In this document: in pieces, positions 45,306-55,169 of the stretch
Position numbering within the stretch: position 1 is the first letter of the stretch
Layout of the letters: the number at the start of each line of letters is the position of its first letter
NCBI GenBank assembly: GCA_011390335.1
Contig: JAABSO010000011.1
Coordinates: forward strand, 1 to 64,000
DNA: 64,000 nt
Reading direction: 5' to 3'
Source of the DNA: Desulfotignum sp.
Lineage (GTDB): Bacteria > Desulfobacterota > Desulfobacteria > Desulfobacterales > Desulfobacteraceae
Position numbers and translations under genes: made by a program
The notes under the pieces: generated by a model
What the model was told of the DNA's origin: nothing
Database searches by the model: none
Seen by the model: only the letters and a program-made list of their open reading frames with translations

Positions 45306-45548
45306 GATAAAGGAGAACATATATGGCAGGTTATGATCCTGAAAAAGACAAAAAAATCAAAGAGTGGAAGAACGAAGAAACCGGGCTGCTGGTGTCCATT
45401 CAGCAGTATGGTGATGGTGAGCCGAAACTGCAGATCGGCCCCAGAATACTGAAGAAAAAAGACGGCACCGACCGGGCTCCCTCCAAGGCAGGCCGCCTGT
45501 CTGTGGAAGATGTCATGTGGTTTTATGATATTATTGATGAGGTAAAGG

Positions 45549-48345
<2,797 letters not shown>

Positions 48346-48404
48346 TGAAAATACCGACTGATGAAACATGAACCTGCAGGACCGGGTAACCTGGCACTGT
48401 GCCC

Positions 48405-48450
48405 CACTCCCGAGGCCTTAGCGGCCATCCCTGTTGGGACTCAGGGAGTG
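48405..48450. other. Hairpin between convergent ligA and SnoaL-like genes
   Basis: cactcccgag (48405-48414) pairs with ctcagggagtg (48440-48450), with a second small stem ggcc/ggcc inside. There is no T-run, so it is not a textbook terminator, but its place between convergent genes suits transcription end or mRNA protection. Confidence 0.45.
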
Positions 48451-48480
48451 CGCAGGAATCTTCTTTCTTCAGACAGGATG

Positions 48481-48897
48481 TCAAAGGTGCAGGGTATGGC
48501 GGTGGTTGTCAATTTCAACAAAGGTTTTGGAAAAGGTCAGCTTTGAGATGATTTTACCGTCTTTGAAGTGCAGCACATCCACCCCTTTGCGCAGCTCCAT
48601 TTTGTTTTCATATCCCGGTTCCATGGAGGGCCATTCCAGAAGCCAGCGGTAACAGGCTTTCTGCATTGCTTCATCCACAAAGGTTTCCGCCTCTAGAAAC
48701 CGGAAATCGCCATGGTTGTCAAACCATGACTCCCAGGCAGCGCGCAGGTTTTCTTTTCCCTTGACATATGCCCCGGTCCAGTTTTCAAAAAATATGTCCT
48801 CGTGGAAAAATGTCATGACCCGGTCCAGATCATGCCTGTCCCAGGCCTTGTACCAGTCTGCCAGCTGCTGTTTTATCTCTTTTCTGGTCAGCTTCAT
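48481..48897 (-). CDS. SnoaL/NTF2-like protein
   Basis: About 138 residues: a cone-shaped NTF2-like fold typified by WYKAWDRHDLDRVMTFFHEDIFFENWTGAYVKGKENLRAAWESWF and a closing VDVLHFKDGKIISKL strand. Such proteins are SnoaL-type isomerases, dehydratases or binding proteins; no specific activity can be assigned. The ATG at 48897 has aggaggt 6 bases upstream; the frame extends to 48939. Divergent from gntR1 across the nested inverted repeats. Confidence 0.8.
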   Translation of the reverse strand: MKLTRKEIKQQLADWYKAWDRHDLDRVMTFFHEDIFFENWTGAYVKGKENLRAAWESWFDNHGDFRFLEAETFVDEAMQKACYRWLLEWPSMEPGYENKMELRKGVDVLHFKDGKIISKLTFSKTFVEIDNHRHTLHL

Positions 48898-48989
48898 GGC
48901 CACCTCCTCTCCATTATTCTGGAAATATTTTTTTATCAAAGGTCTTTCTTATAAGCAGCAGTATTTTAATAGAATGTTAACACCTGTAC

Positions 48990-49333
48990 CTGTAAATTAC
49001 AATTGCCGGGAGGCAGGCCTGGTCAAAAATTCCTTGCCGGCCGGTACAGGCGTATTAAAAGACCCGTGCCGGGGGGTCCTGTGGGTCTCACCCGTCTGCC
49101 GTGTTTGACAGGGTGTAGGGCATGCTGCGCTGAACGCCAAAAACTGCGGGCAGGTATGTCCTCAGACAGTTTGTCGTTTTTACCGCTTCGCATGCCCAAC
49201 ACCCTGTAGCAACCGCGTCAGAATGGGATTCAACCCACAGGAACCCCCCGGCACTGGCCGCTGATGGCAGCGGTAAGCGGGGATGAAATCCGGGCCGCTA
49301 TACATGCAATTGCCCTGCTGTAAATTATAATTG
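48990..49333. repeat. 344-bp nested inverted-repeat element flanked by 16-bp direct repeats
   Basis: Direct repeats ctgtaaattacaattg (48990-49005) and ctgtaaattataattg (49318-49333) flank a GC-rich block with two nested inverted repeats: outer arms 49066-49086 and 49233-49254 (one inserted base), inner arms 49108-49125 and 49190-49207 (one inserted base). Just inside the right direct repeat is catgcaattgccctg (49303-49317), one base from the terminal repeat of the MITE at 11630-11644. A structured RNA (for example of the HEARO/omega-RNA kind) or a decayed transposable element are both possible. Confidence 0.65.
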
Positions 49334-49396
49334 ATAGAATCAGGTGAAAAATGCTATTAACAGCAGTGAACACCAATTATGGAGAATGGCAGACAT

Positions 49397-50071
49397 ATGG
49401 GCCTCAATAAAATCATCAAACCTGAGTCTTTGGCAAAACAGGTGCAGAAATCATTGCGGCAATCGATTTTAAACAATGAGCTGATTCCCAATGTTATCTA
49501 CAATGAAAAAACCATTGCACAGGATCTGGGAATCTCCCGGACTCCGGTCAGAGAGGCTCTGCTGGAGTTGTCTGCCAAGCGTCTGGTGAAATTTCTGCCC
49601 CAGAAAGGGGTGGTCATCAACACCTTTACCATTCAGGACATTGATGATGCATTTGAGATACGAACAGCACTGGAGGTGTTTTCCGTCCAGAAACTATGCC
49701 TGAATGCCAATGATCTTGACACCACCCTGCTGGAAAGATGTCTGACAGATCAGAAAAATGCCGTAGCATCAAAAGATGAAATAAAATTCATGGAATCAGA
49801 CAGAAATTTTCATATCGGATTCACCCGGCTGACAAAAAACAATTACCTGATCGACATGATGGAGGACATCCGGGATATCATGCATCTGATGGGGTTTAAA
49901 GCTTTGGGCATCACCGGCAGAATGGAGGCGGTGGTCAAAGAACACGAAAAAATTCTGGCTGCTGTGCAGCAGAAAAATGTGTCACTGGCAATGGACCAGA
50001 TGCAGGTGCATCTGGAAAATAGCCGGGATGCGGTTAAGACAGTCTATGAATGGGCACAGATTCCTGTCTGA
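49397..50071 (+). CDS. GntR-family (FadR subfamily) regulator, paralogue 1
   Basis: About 224 residues: N-terminal winged helix (SILNNELIPNVIYNEKTIAQDLGISRTPVREALLELSAKRLVKFLPQKGVVI) and a FCD effector domain (EIRTALEVFSVQKLC, DRNFHIGFTRLTKNNYLIDMM, EHEKILAAVQQKN with metal-binding His residues). It is clearly a duplicate of the regulator at 51254, with well over half of positions identical by eye. The start is taken at MGL, matching the paralogue. It faces the catabolic operon but is separated from it by a toxin-antitoxin pair and repeats. Confidence 0.9.
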   Translation: MGLNKIIKPESLAKQVQKSLRQSILNNELIPNVIYNEKTIAQDLGISRTPVREALLELSAKRLVKFLPQKGVVINTFTIQDIDDAFEIRTALEVFSVQKLCLNANDLDTTLLERCLTDQKNAVASKDEIKFMESDRNFHIGFTRLTKNNYLIDMMEDIRDIMHLMGFKALGITGRMEAVVKEHEKILAAVQQKNVSLAMDQMQVHLENSRDAVKTVYEWAQIPV

Positions 50072-50131
50072 TCCCTTGATCATTTTTCTGATTTTTTCTA
50101 ATAGCGGCCATCCCCTGACCCGAAAAACAAA

Positions 50132-50280
50132 TTATCCGCCATAAGCGGCAAGCATGGTCCGGTGGGATTCATCAATCGGCACGACCCGGAGGGTGGCTTC
50201 CGTGACAATTCCCGGTACCCTCTGAACCGCAAAAAAAAGCTGGAAAGTTATATCCGGCTTATTGTGGGTATTGGGGTTGC
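50132..50280 (-). pseudogene. C-terminal gene remnant, unrecognised
   Basis: On the minus strand one frame reads KPDITFQLFFAVQRVPGIV followed by TEATLRVVPIDESHRTMLAAYGG and a stop (50132-50134). Its composition looks coding, and no start lies upstream before other stops, so it appears to be the last 45 or so codons of a lost gene. I do not recognise the family. The rest of the 50072-50346 spacer holds nothing else I can support. Confidence 0.4.
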
Positions 50281-50346
50281 TAAAAGTTTTTGTTGGCGGT
50301 ATTCTTTTATTATGGATTTGTGAAAAAGAGCTGGTGAGGTGATAAG

Positions 50347-50610
50347 ATGGTGACCGTTGATAAAAAACATGTTTCTACGTTGTTGCTTGTAGAAGCATAC
50401 TCGGAAAAGCATAAGACAGAAGAAAAAGTGGCATTTTTTTATAAAAAATATAATAAAAATTTTGATGAGTTTGAAAAAATGATGCACGCCAATGAAGAAA
50501 ATTACACCCATTATGATGATTATATGGAGTGGAAAGCCTATAAACGTTACTTAGACAGTATAGAACTGCGGATCAAAGACCTTAAAAATGGAAGTATTCA
50601 GTTTACTTGA
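50347..50610 (+). CDS. Probable TumA-like antitoxin
   Basis: 87 residues, charged and helical, Lys/Glu/Tyr-rich, with no recognised DNA-binding motif. gaggtg lies 5 bases before the ATG. Its role is inferred from overlap by 23 bases with a TumE-family toxin gene: in the known tumA/tumE pairs the small antitoxin is encoded next to the toxin. The pair is visibly more AT-rich than its neighbours, suggesting recent transfer. Confidence 0.6.
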   Translation: MVTVDKKHVSTLLLVEAYSEKHKTEEKVAFFYKKYNKNFDEFEKMMHANEENYTHYDDYMEWKAYKRYLDSIELRIKDLKNGSIQFT

Positions 50611-50923
50611 TTCTTCTCCCATCGTTCTGACATACAAAATTATCGATTTCAAGTTTTGGGAAACCGGCTCGTATGTCAAAATGCAAATAGTGCTCATAGA
50701 TAACAGCATATTGCATGTTCGCGAATATAATGATGAATTCGAACGAAATTATTCTTTTCACTGGCAGGATTCCCAGGGTGCATTTTTGTTGCGATGGGAT
50801 AATGCACCCCATCATAAACATTTGAAAACATTTCCGAATCATATGCATAAAAATGACCTCATTGAAGAAAGCGACGTCATTTCAATCAAAGAAGTTTTGA
50901 AATATATAACATCCTTTATGTAG
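50588..50923 (+). CDS. TumE-family (DUF6516) toxin
   Basis: 111 residues. The family signature is clear: a beta-rich N-terminus (YVKMQIVLIDNSILHVREYND) then YSFHWQDSQGAFLLRWDNAPHHKHLKTFPNHMHKND, matching the conserved YxxHWQ...RWDNAPHH...FPxHxH blocks, and a C-terminal VLKYI helix. TumE proteins are toxins of type II-like modules; the target is not known to me. AT-rich, overlapping the putative antitoxin gene, and ending 3 bases before the palindromic repeat copy 2. Confidence 0.78.
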   Translation: MEVFSLLDSSPIVLTYKIIDFKFWETGSYVKMQIVLIDNSILHVREYNDEFERNYSFHWQDSQGAFLLRWDNAPHHKHLKTFPNHMHKNDLIEESDVISIKEVLKYITSFM

Positions 50924-50925
50924 GG

Positions 50926-51010
50926 TGTGGGACTTACGTTAATGGCATTATCTGTGCCGTCATGGGGTCACAAAGGCTGTGATAGATAATGCCAATAACA
51001 CAAGCCCCCA
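50926..51010. repeat. Palindromic repeat (REP/MITE-like), copy 2
   Basis: ttaatggcattatct (50939-50953) pairs with agataatgccaataa (50984-50998); the 30-base centre gtgccgtcatggggtcacaa... differs from copy 1 (40204-40293) at only two positions. The outer ends are diverged (gtgggacttacg left, cacaagccccca right). Located just after the toxin gene. Confidence 0.75.
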
Positions 51011-51164
51011 TATTCGGTGTAATATTCAGTTTTTTACTATAAAATCCTTTTATATTTCCACACAAAACCGGTTCCTGTACCGTTAAAATAATGGTTTTTA
51101 GCGCATGCGCCAAGTATTTTGACACAGGGGCCTACTCACCCCGCGAAAAAAATGATTTTTGGTC

Positions 51165-51193
51165 TTGACATCATGTTTTATGTAATATATCAC
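51165..51193 (+). promoter_or_regulatory. Possible promoter for gntR2 and the catabolic operon
   Basis: ttgaca (51165-51170) is a consensus -35 box; 17 bases on, tatcac (51188-51193) matches four of six -10 positions. It lies about 60 bases before the gntR2 start, in an AT-rich segment with repeated gcaatt units (51209-51231) that could be GntR operators. The assignment is by eye only. Confidence 0.35.
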
Positions 51194-51253
51194 ATACACA
51201 ATACGCAATTATACATATCATGCAATTTTGACCATTAACCGGAGCATATGTGC

Positions 51254-51940
51254 ATGGGGCTGACCAAAATCCGAAAATCTGAACCACTGGCAAAAACCGC
51301 CCTCAAGGTATTGCGCCGTTCCATTCTCACCAATGAACTCACCACAGATGTGGTGTACAATGAAAAAAGCCTGGCAAAAGATCTGGGGATTTCACGTACC
51401 CCGGTGAGAGAAGCCCTGCTGGAACTCTCCTCCAAACGTCTGATTAAATTTCTTCCCCAGAAAGGGGTGGTCATCAACACCTTTTCTGACAAGGAGATAG
51501 AGGATGTGTTTGAGATCCGGACAGCGCTGGAGGTATTTTCCATTAAAAAAGCCTGCATCAACCATAAAACCCTGGATATCTCCGGCCTGAACAACTTCTT
51601 ACAGGCCCAGAAAGATGCGGCACAGAAAAAAAATGCAGTGGCATTCATGGAAGCGGACCGCAATTTTCATATCACGTTTACCCGGCTGACAAAAAATGCA
51701 TATCTCATGGAGATGATGCAGGATATCAGAGATATCATGCACCTGATGGGGTTCAAGGCGTTAGGGATCGCCGGGCGGATGCAGACGGTTGTCTCAGAAC
51801 ATGATGCCATACTGGCTGCAGTAACAAAAGGACAGGTGACAGATGCCATGCAGTTGATGGAAACCCATCTGGAATACAGCAAAATGGCTGTCAAACAAAG
51901 CAAACAGGAGGAAAACACAAATGGCAAAACCGGAAATTGA
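51254..51940 (+). CDS. GntR-family (FadR subfamily) regulator, paralogue 2, of the catabolic operon
   Basis: About 228 residues with the same winged-helix (AKDLGISRTPVREALLELSSKRLIKF) and FCD domain as the regulator at 49397. A ggag 9 bases before the ATG at 51254 favours the MGL start. Its last 20 bases overlap the cupin gene, so it is the first gene of the operon and probably autoregulates it, responding to the operon's substrate or an intermediate. Confidence 0.9.
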   Translation: MGLTKIRKSEPLAKTALKVLRRSILTNELTTDVVYNEKSLAKDLGISRTPVREALLELSSKRLIKFLPQKGVVINTFSDKEIEDVFEIRTALEVFSIKKACINHKTLDISGLNNFLQAQKDAAQKKNAVAFMEADRNFHITFTRLTKNAYLMEMMQDIRDIMHLMGFKALGIAGRMQTVVSEHDAILAAVTKGQVTDAMQLMETHLEYSKMAVKQSKQEENTNGKTGN

Positions 51941-52265
51941 ATTTACAGACTATGATACTGCCTATGAATGGAAAGATGTGGAAGGCGATACCCTGGGCAT
52001 CAAGGAGAAAATATTGAGTTTTGACCCGGATACCGGGGACTACACCCGTATGCTCAAGTTTCCCCCGGGCATTGAGACCGCTGACACCCTGGTGCATGAT
52101 TTCTGGGAAGAGGTGCTGCTGGTGGAAGGATCTCTTCACGATATCGCCAAAAAAGAAACATACCTGCCGGGGTATTATGCCTGCCGCCCGCCGGGAATGA
52201 CCCATGGCCCCTACAGTATCCCCCAGGGATGTGTCACGTTTGAAATCAGATATCACAAAAAATAA
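51921..52265 (+). CDS. Cupin-domain protein
   Basis: 114 residues forming one double-stranded beta-helix: RMLKFPPGIETADTLVHDFWEEVLLVEGSLHD then YACRPPGMTHGPYSIPQGCVTFEIRY. Metal ligands expected at His/Glu of HDFWEE and at MTHGP. ChrR-like or small catabolic cupin; could be an isomerase or a sensor in the pathway. Coupled to gntR2 by overlap. Confidence 0.8.
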   Translation: MAKPEIEFTDYDTAYEWKDVEGDTLGIKEKILSFDPDTGDYTRMLKFPPGIETADTLVHDFWEEVLLVEGSLHDIAKKETYLPGYYACRPPGMTHGPYSIPQGCVTFEIRYHKK

Positions 52266-52278
52266 ACAGGGGTGCAAT

Positions 52279-52971
52279 GTGGATATACAGTTATTTCTTG
52301 AAAAGGATAAAAAACAGACCCCGCTGAATTTCCATGTGGACCGCATGGTCAATGCCGGGTTCACCGGCAGGGACCAGGCAGAGGTACGGCATCATCTGGA
52401 TGAGCTGTCTGCTAAAGGCATTGGTGTGCCTGATGAAACCCCGCTGATCTATCCTGTCATACCCGCCACCCTGACCTGTGATGAAAAAATTGTTGTGTAC
52501 GGGCAGCAGACATCCGGAGAGATCGAGTTTGTTTTGTTTGTGAAAAATGCGGATGAGATCTACGTGGGCATCGGCAGTGACCACACAGACAGAAAACTGG
52601 AGGAAACCGACATTCCCCGGGCCAAACAGGTCTGCCCCAATATTGTTTCACCGGTTGTATGGGATTTAAAAGATGTGTCAGACCACTGGGACGATCTGGT
52701 CATGGCATGCAGGGTGGAAAAAGGGAGAGAAGATATCGTTTACCAGAAAGGCTCTGTCGGTCTGTTGATGTCCCCTGCTGAACTGCTGGCATTTGTCGGA
52801 AAAAAAGTGACCGGGCCTTTGACAGACATCGTCATTTTTTCAGGTACCGTGAAAATGCAAACCCCGGAATTTGTGTTTGCCGACCGGTTTGCCGGCAGCC
52901 TGACCGACCCGGTTCTGGACAGAAAACTGTCTTTTGCCTATAGCATCCATCCCATGGACTATATGGTCTGA
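52279..52971 (+). CDS. DUF2848 family protein
   Basis: About 230 residues of DUF2848, a family related to fumarylacetoacetate hydrolase-like folds, biochemically poorly defined. Features: VDRMVNAGFTGRDQAEVRHHLDEL, PVIPATLTCDEKIVVYGQQTSGEIEFVLF, IGSDHTDRKLE and C-terminal FSGTVKM...FADRFAGSLTDPVL. GTG at 52279 with agggg 6 bases before it is preferred; the frame begins earlier inside the cupin gene. In catabolic operons these proteins are often beside amidases, as here. Confidence 0.78.
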   Translation: MDIQLFLEKDKKQTPLNFHVDRMVNAGFTGRDQAEVRHHLDELSAKGIGVPDETPLIYPVIPATLTCDEKIVVYGQQTSGEIEFVLFVKNADEIYVGIGSDHTDRKLEETDIPRAKQVCPNIVSPVVWDLKDVSDHWDDLVMACRVEKGREDIVYQKGSVGLLMSPAELLAFVGKKVTGPLTDIVIFSGTVKMQTPEFVFADRFAGSLTDPVLDRKLSFAYSIHPMDYMV

Positions 52972-53017
52972 TGGGTGCGTGCGGTCTGACAAAGATAATG
53001 ACAAGGAGATATTTTTC

Positions 53018-53812
53018 ATGAAAATTGCCGCAATCCAGCTTAGCGCGATTGAAAACGATCCAGCAGCCACCTTTGACAAGGCTCAGCATGCCATTGGGCA
53101 ATGCCAAGAGGCAGACCTGGTGATGTTGCCGGAAATATGGCAGACCGGTTTCATGCGTTTTGACCGGTATGTGCCTGATGCCCAGACCATTGACGGCCCG
53201 TTTGTACAGAATTTGGGAAAACTGGTCAAAAAATATCAGATCTATCTTCACACCGGCAGTTTTGTGGAAAAAGAGGGGGACAATTACTATAACACCAGTG
53301 TGCTGTTTTCCCCGGATGGGGCTGTTTTGGCCACGTACCGGAAAATTCATCTGTTCGGTTACAATTCAAAGGAAACACAGATTCTGACCCCCGGGGACAC
53401 CCCGGTGGTGGTGGAGACCCCTTTTGGCAATATGGGCATGGCCACCTGCTTTGATCTGCGGTTTCCGGAACTGTTCCGGGCCATGGTGGACCAGGGGGCC
53501 AACATGTTTCTGGTATGTTCTGCCTGGCCCTATCCCCGGCTGCCGGCCTGGACCATGCTCAACCGGGTCCGGGCCCTGGAAAATCAATGCTACCTGGTCT
53601 GTGCCAACAGCTGCGGTATGAACAACGGCAGCCAATTTGTCGGTCACAGCATGGTGGTGGATCCCTGGGGCACGGTTCTGGCCGGGGCCGGGGATGAGGA
53701 AGCAATTGTTCAAACGGTTATCGACCCTGACAAAACCGATGCAGCCCGGAAAACCTTTCCGGGACTTGCCGGCAGAAAACCGTTTTTAAACCCGGGCATG
53801 CCCCGTAACTGA
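53018..53812 (+). CDS. Carbon-nitrogen hydrolase (nitrilase/omega-amidase family)
   Basis: 264 residues. The catalytic triad is visible: Glu in MLPEIWQTG, Lys in YRKIHLFGYNSKE, Cys in MATCFDLRFPELF. Length and motifs match omega-amidase/YafV-type hydrolases acting on small amides, rather than nitrilases proper. aaggag 8 bases before the ATG at 53018. In this operon it could open or deaminate a reduced lactam or release ammonia from an amide intermediate (inference). Confidence 0.9.
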   Translation: MKIAAIQLSAIENDPAATFDKAQHAIGQCQEADLVMLPEIWQTGFMRFDRYVPDAQTIDGPFVQNLGKLVKKYQIYLHTGSFVEKEGDNYYNTSVLFSPDGAVLATYRKIHLFGYNSKETQILTPGDTPVVVETPFGNMGMATCFDLRFPELFRAMVDQGANMFLVCSAWPYPRLPAWTMLNRVRALENQCYLVCANSCGMNNGSQFVGHSMVVDPWGTVLAGAGDEEAIVQTVIDPDKTDAARKTFPGLAGRKPFLNPGMPRN

Positions 53813-53887
53813 AAGCTGTTGGCTTTTAGCTGTTAGTCATTAGCTGTCAGCCGTCAGGTATTAGCTTAAAACGTAACACTTTCATAA
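53810..53887. repeat. Composite intergenic repeat, copy 5
   Basis: Plus strand: gaaagctgttggcttttagctgttagtcattagctgtcagccgtcag (heptamer units) then ttagcttaaaacgtaacactttcataaaa, ending 20 bases before the next ATG. The GC hairpin module is missing. It splits the catabolic operon into two parts and may hold a promoter. Confidence 0.7.
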
Positions 53888-53907
53888 AAAAAATAAGGAC
53901 AAACACT

Positions 53908-55101
53908 ATGGCTGATACACGTGTAACCTTTTGCGGCGTAACATTCAAAAATCCCCTGGCAGCTGCATCGGCAGAACCCACCCTCAATGCCGCCAACATG
54001 AAAAAATGCATCGATGCCGGGGCCGGCGCAGTGATCGCCAAAACCATGACCGACTCGCCTGCCATGCGGGAGCTGACCCAGCGGGCCAAATGGCGGTTTC
54101 TCAATGCCAGACATGAGGTCTGTCACGGCAAGGTCCCCAGAAGCTTCAGCCTTTACAGCCGCTCAGGCTTAGCCCTGGAACCACCCGAGGATTTCATGAA
54201 GGAGATTACTGAAACCGTGGCTTATGCCCGTCAGCACGATGCCCAGGTCATAGGTTCCATCGCTTCCACCACCCTGGACGGCTGGGTGGACCTGGGAAAA
54301 CAGATGGAGGACGGCGGTGTCCCGCTGATCGAGCTGAATTTCGGGTGCCCCCATCCCAAGCTGATGCCCGGGGTGAGAACCGGCATGAACGTGGGACAGG
54401 ATTTTGATTATGGGTGTGAAATCACCCAAAAGGTGGCTGAGGCGGTGAATGTGCCCATCATCATCAAGGTCACTCCCCAGGTGACCGACCTGGTACTGTT
54501 TTCAGACATGCTTCACAAAGCCGGGGCCCGGGCTGTCACCCTCACCAACCGCTTCATCGGGTTTGTACCGGATATCGAGACCGGCAAGCCGTTGATTTAC
54601 GGCAAGGCAGGGGTAGGCGGTCCCTGGACCAAACCGTTGACCCTGCGGTGGATCAATGAGGTCAGGTGCGCTCTGGGGGACAAACTGGACATCACCGGCA
54701 CCAATGGGGCCTATGACTGGCGGGATGTGGTCATGTTCATCATGAGCGGGGCCCATATCGTGCAGATGTGTTCAGCTGTCATGTGTTACGGGTATGAGTG
54801 GCTGACAAAGCAGGTGTCGGGGCTGGAAACCTTCATGGATGATAAAGGGTATGCCACGATTGACCAGATGCTGGGCATTGCCACGGATGCGTGCATGGAA
54901 TATGGGGATATGCCCCATGAAAAAGCCGGTGTGGACAAAGAAAAATGTATCAACTGCGGCATGTGTCTGAAGGTGTGTTTTTCCGATGCCATGCAGCAGG
55001 GGGATGAGACCGTGTATGTGAAAGAAGAAAACTGCGTGGGATGCGGCGGGTGTCTTTCCGTATGCCCGGCCAGGGGAAGCATTGAAATGAAGCAGGTTTA
55101 A
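53908..55101 (+). CDS. PreA-like dihydropyrimidine/dihydroorotate dehydrogenase-family protein with 4Fe-4S domain
   Basis: 397 residues. FMN-binding TIM-barrel of the DHOD class: VTFCGVTFKNPLAAASAEP, IELNFGCPHPKLMPG (the NxxCPH substrate/flavin loop of dihydropyrimidine dehydrogenase), PIIIKVTPQVTD, DITGTNGAYDWRD. The C-terminal 70 residues carry two 4Fe-4S motifs (CINCGMCLKVC and CVGCGGCLSVC). This matches PreA, the FMN/Fe-S half of NAD-dependent dihydropyrimidine dehydrogenase; the PreT partner is not in the window. It could reduce or oxidise a ring C=C next to a carbonyl, using electrons from the Fe-S domain. Confidence 0.9.
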   Translation: MADTRVTFCGVTFKNPLAAASAEPTLNAANMKKCIDAGAGAVIAKTMTDSPAMRELTQRAKWRFLNARHEVCHGKVPRSFSLYSRSGLALEPPEDFMKEITETVAYARQHDAQVIGSIASTTLDGWVDLGKQMEDGGVPLIELNFGCPHPKLMPGVRTGMNVGQDFDYGCEITQKVAEAVNVPIIIKVTPQVTDLVLFSDMLHKAGARAVTLTNRFIGFVPDIETGKPLIYGKAGVGGPWTKPLTLRWINEVRCALGDKLDITGTNGAYDWRDVVMFIMSGAHIVQMCSAVMCYGYEWLTKQVSGLETFMDDKGYATIDQMLGIATDACMEYGDMPHEKAGVDKEKCINCGMCLKVCFSDAMQQGDETVYVKEENCVGCGGCLSVCPARGSIEMKQV

Positions 55102-55169
55102 TTAAGTTAAATATACCACCATAAGGGATGATACCACCATAAACACCAAACATTTATAAGGAGTAAAAA

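Noticed and set aside
49066..49254. Integron attC site
   Set aside because: It is a large nested palindrome, but lacks the RYYYAAC/GTTRRRY core pair and there is no integron integrase or cassette array.
48990..49333. Cobalamin riboswitch or RNase P RNA
   Set aside because: The conserved B12-box and RNase P core sequences were looked for by eye on both strands and not found.
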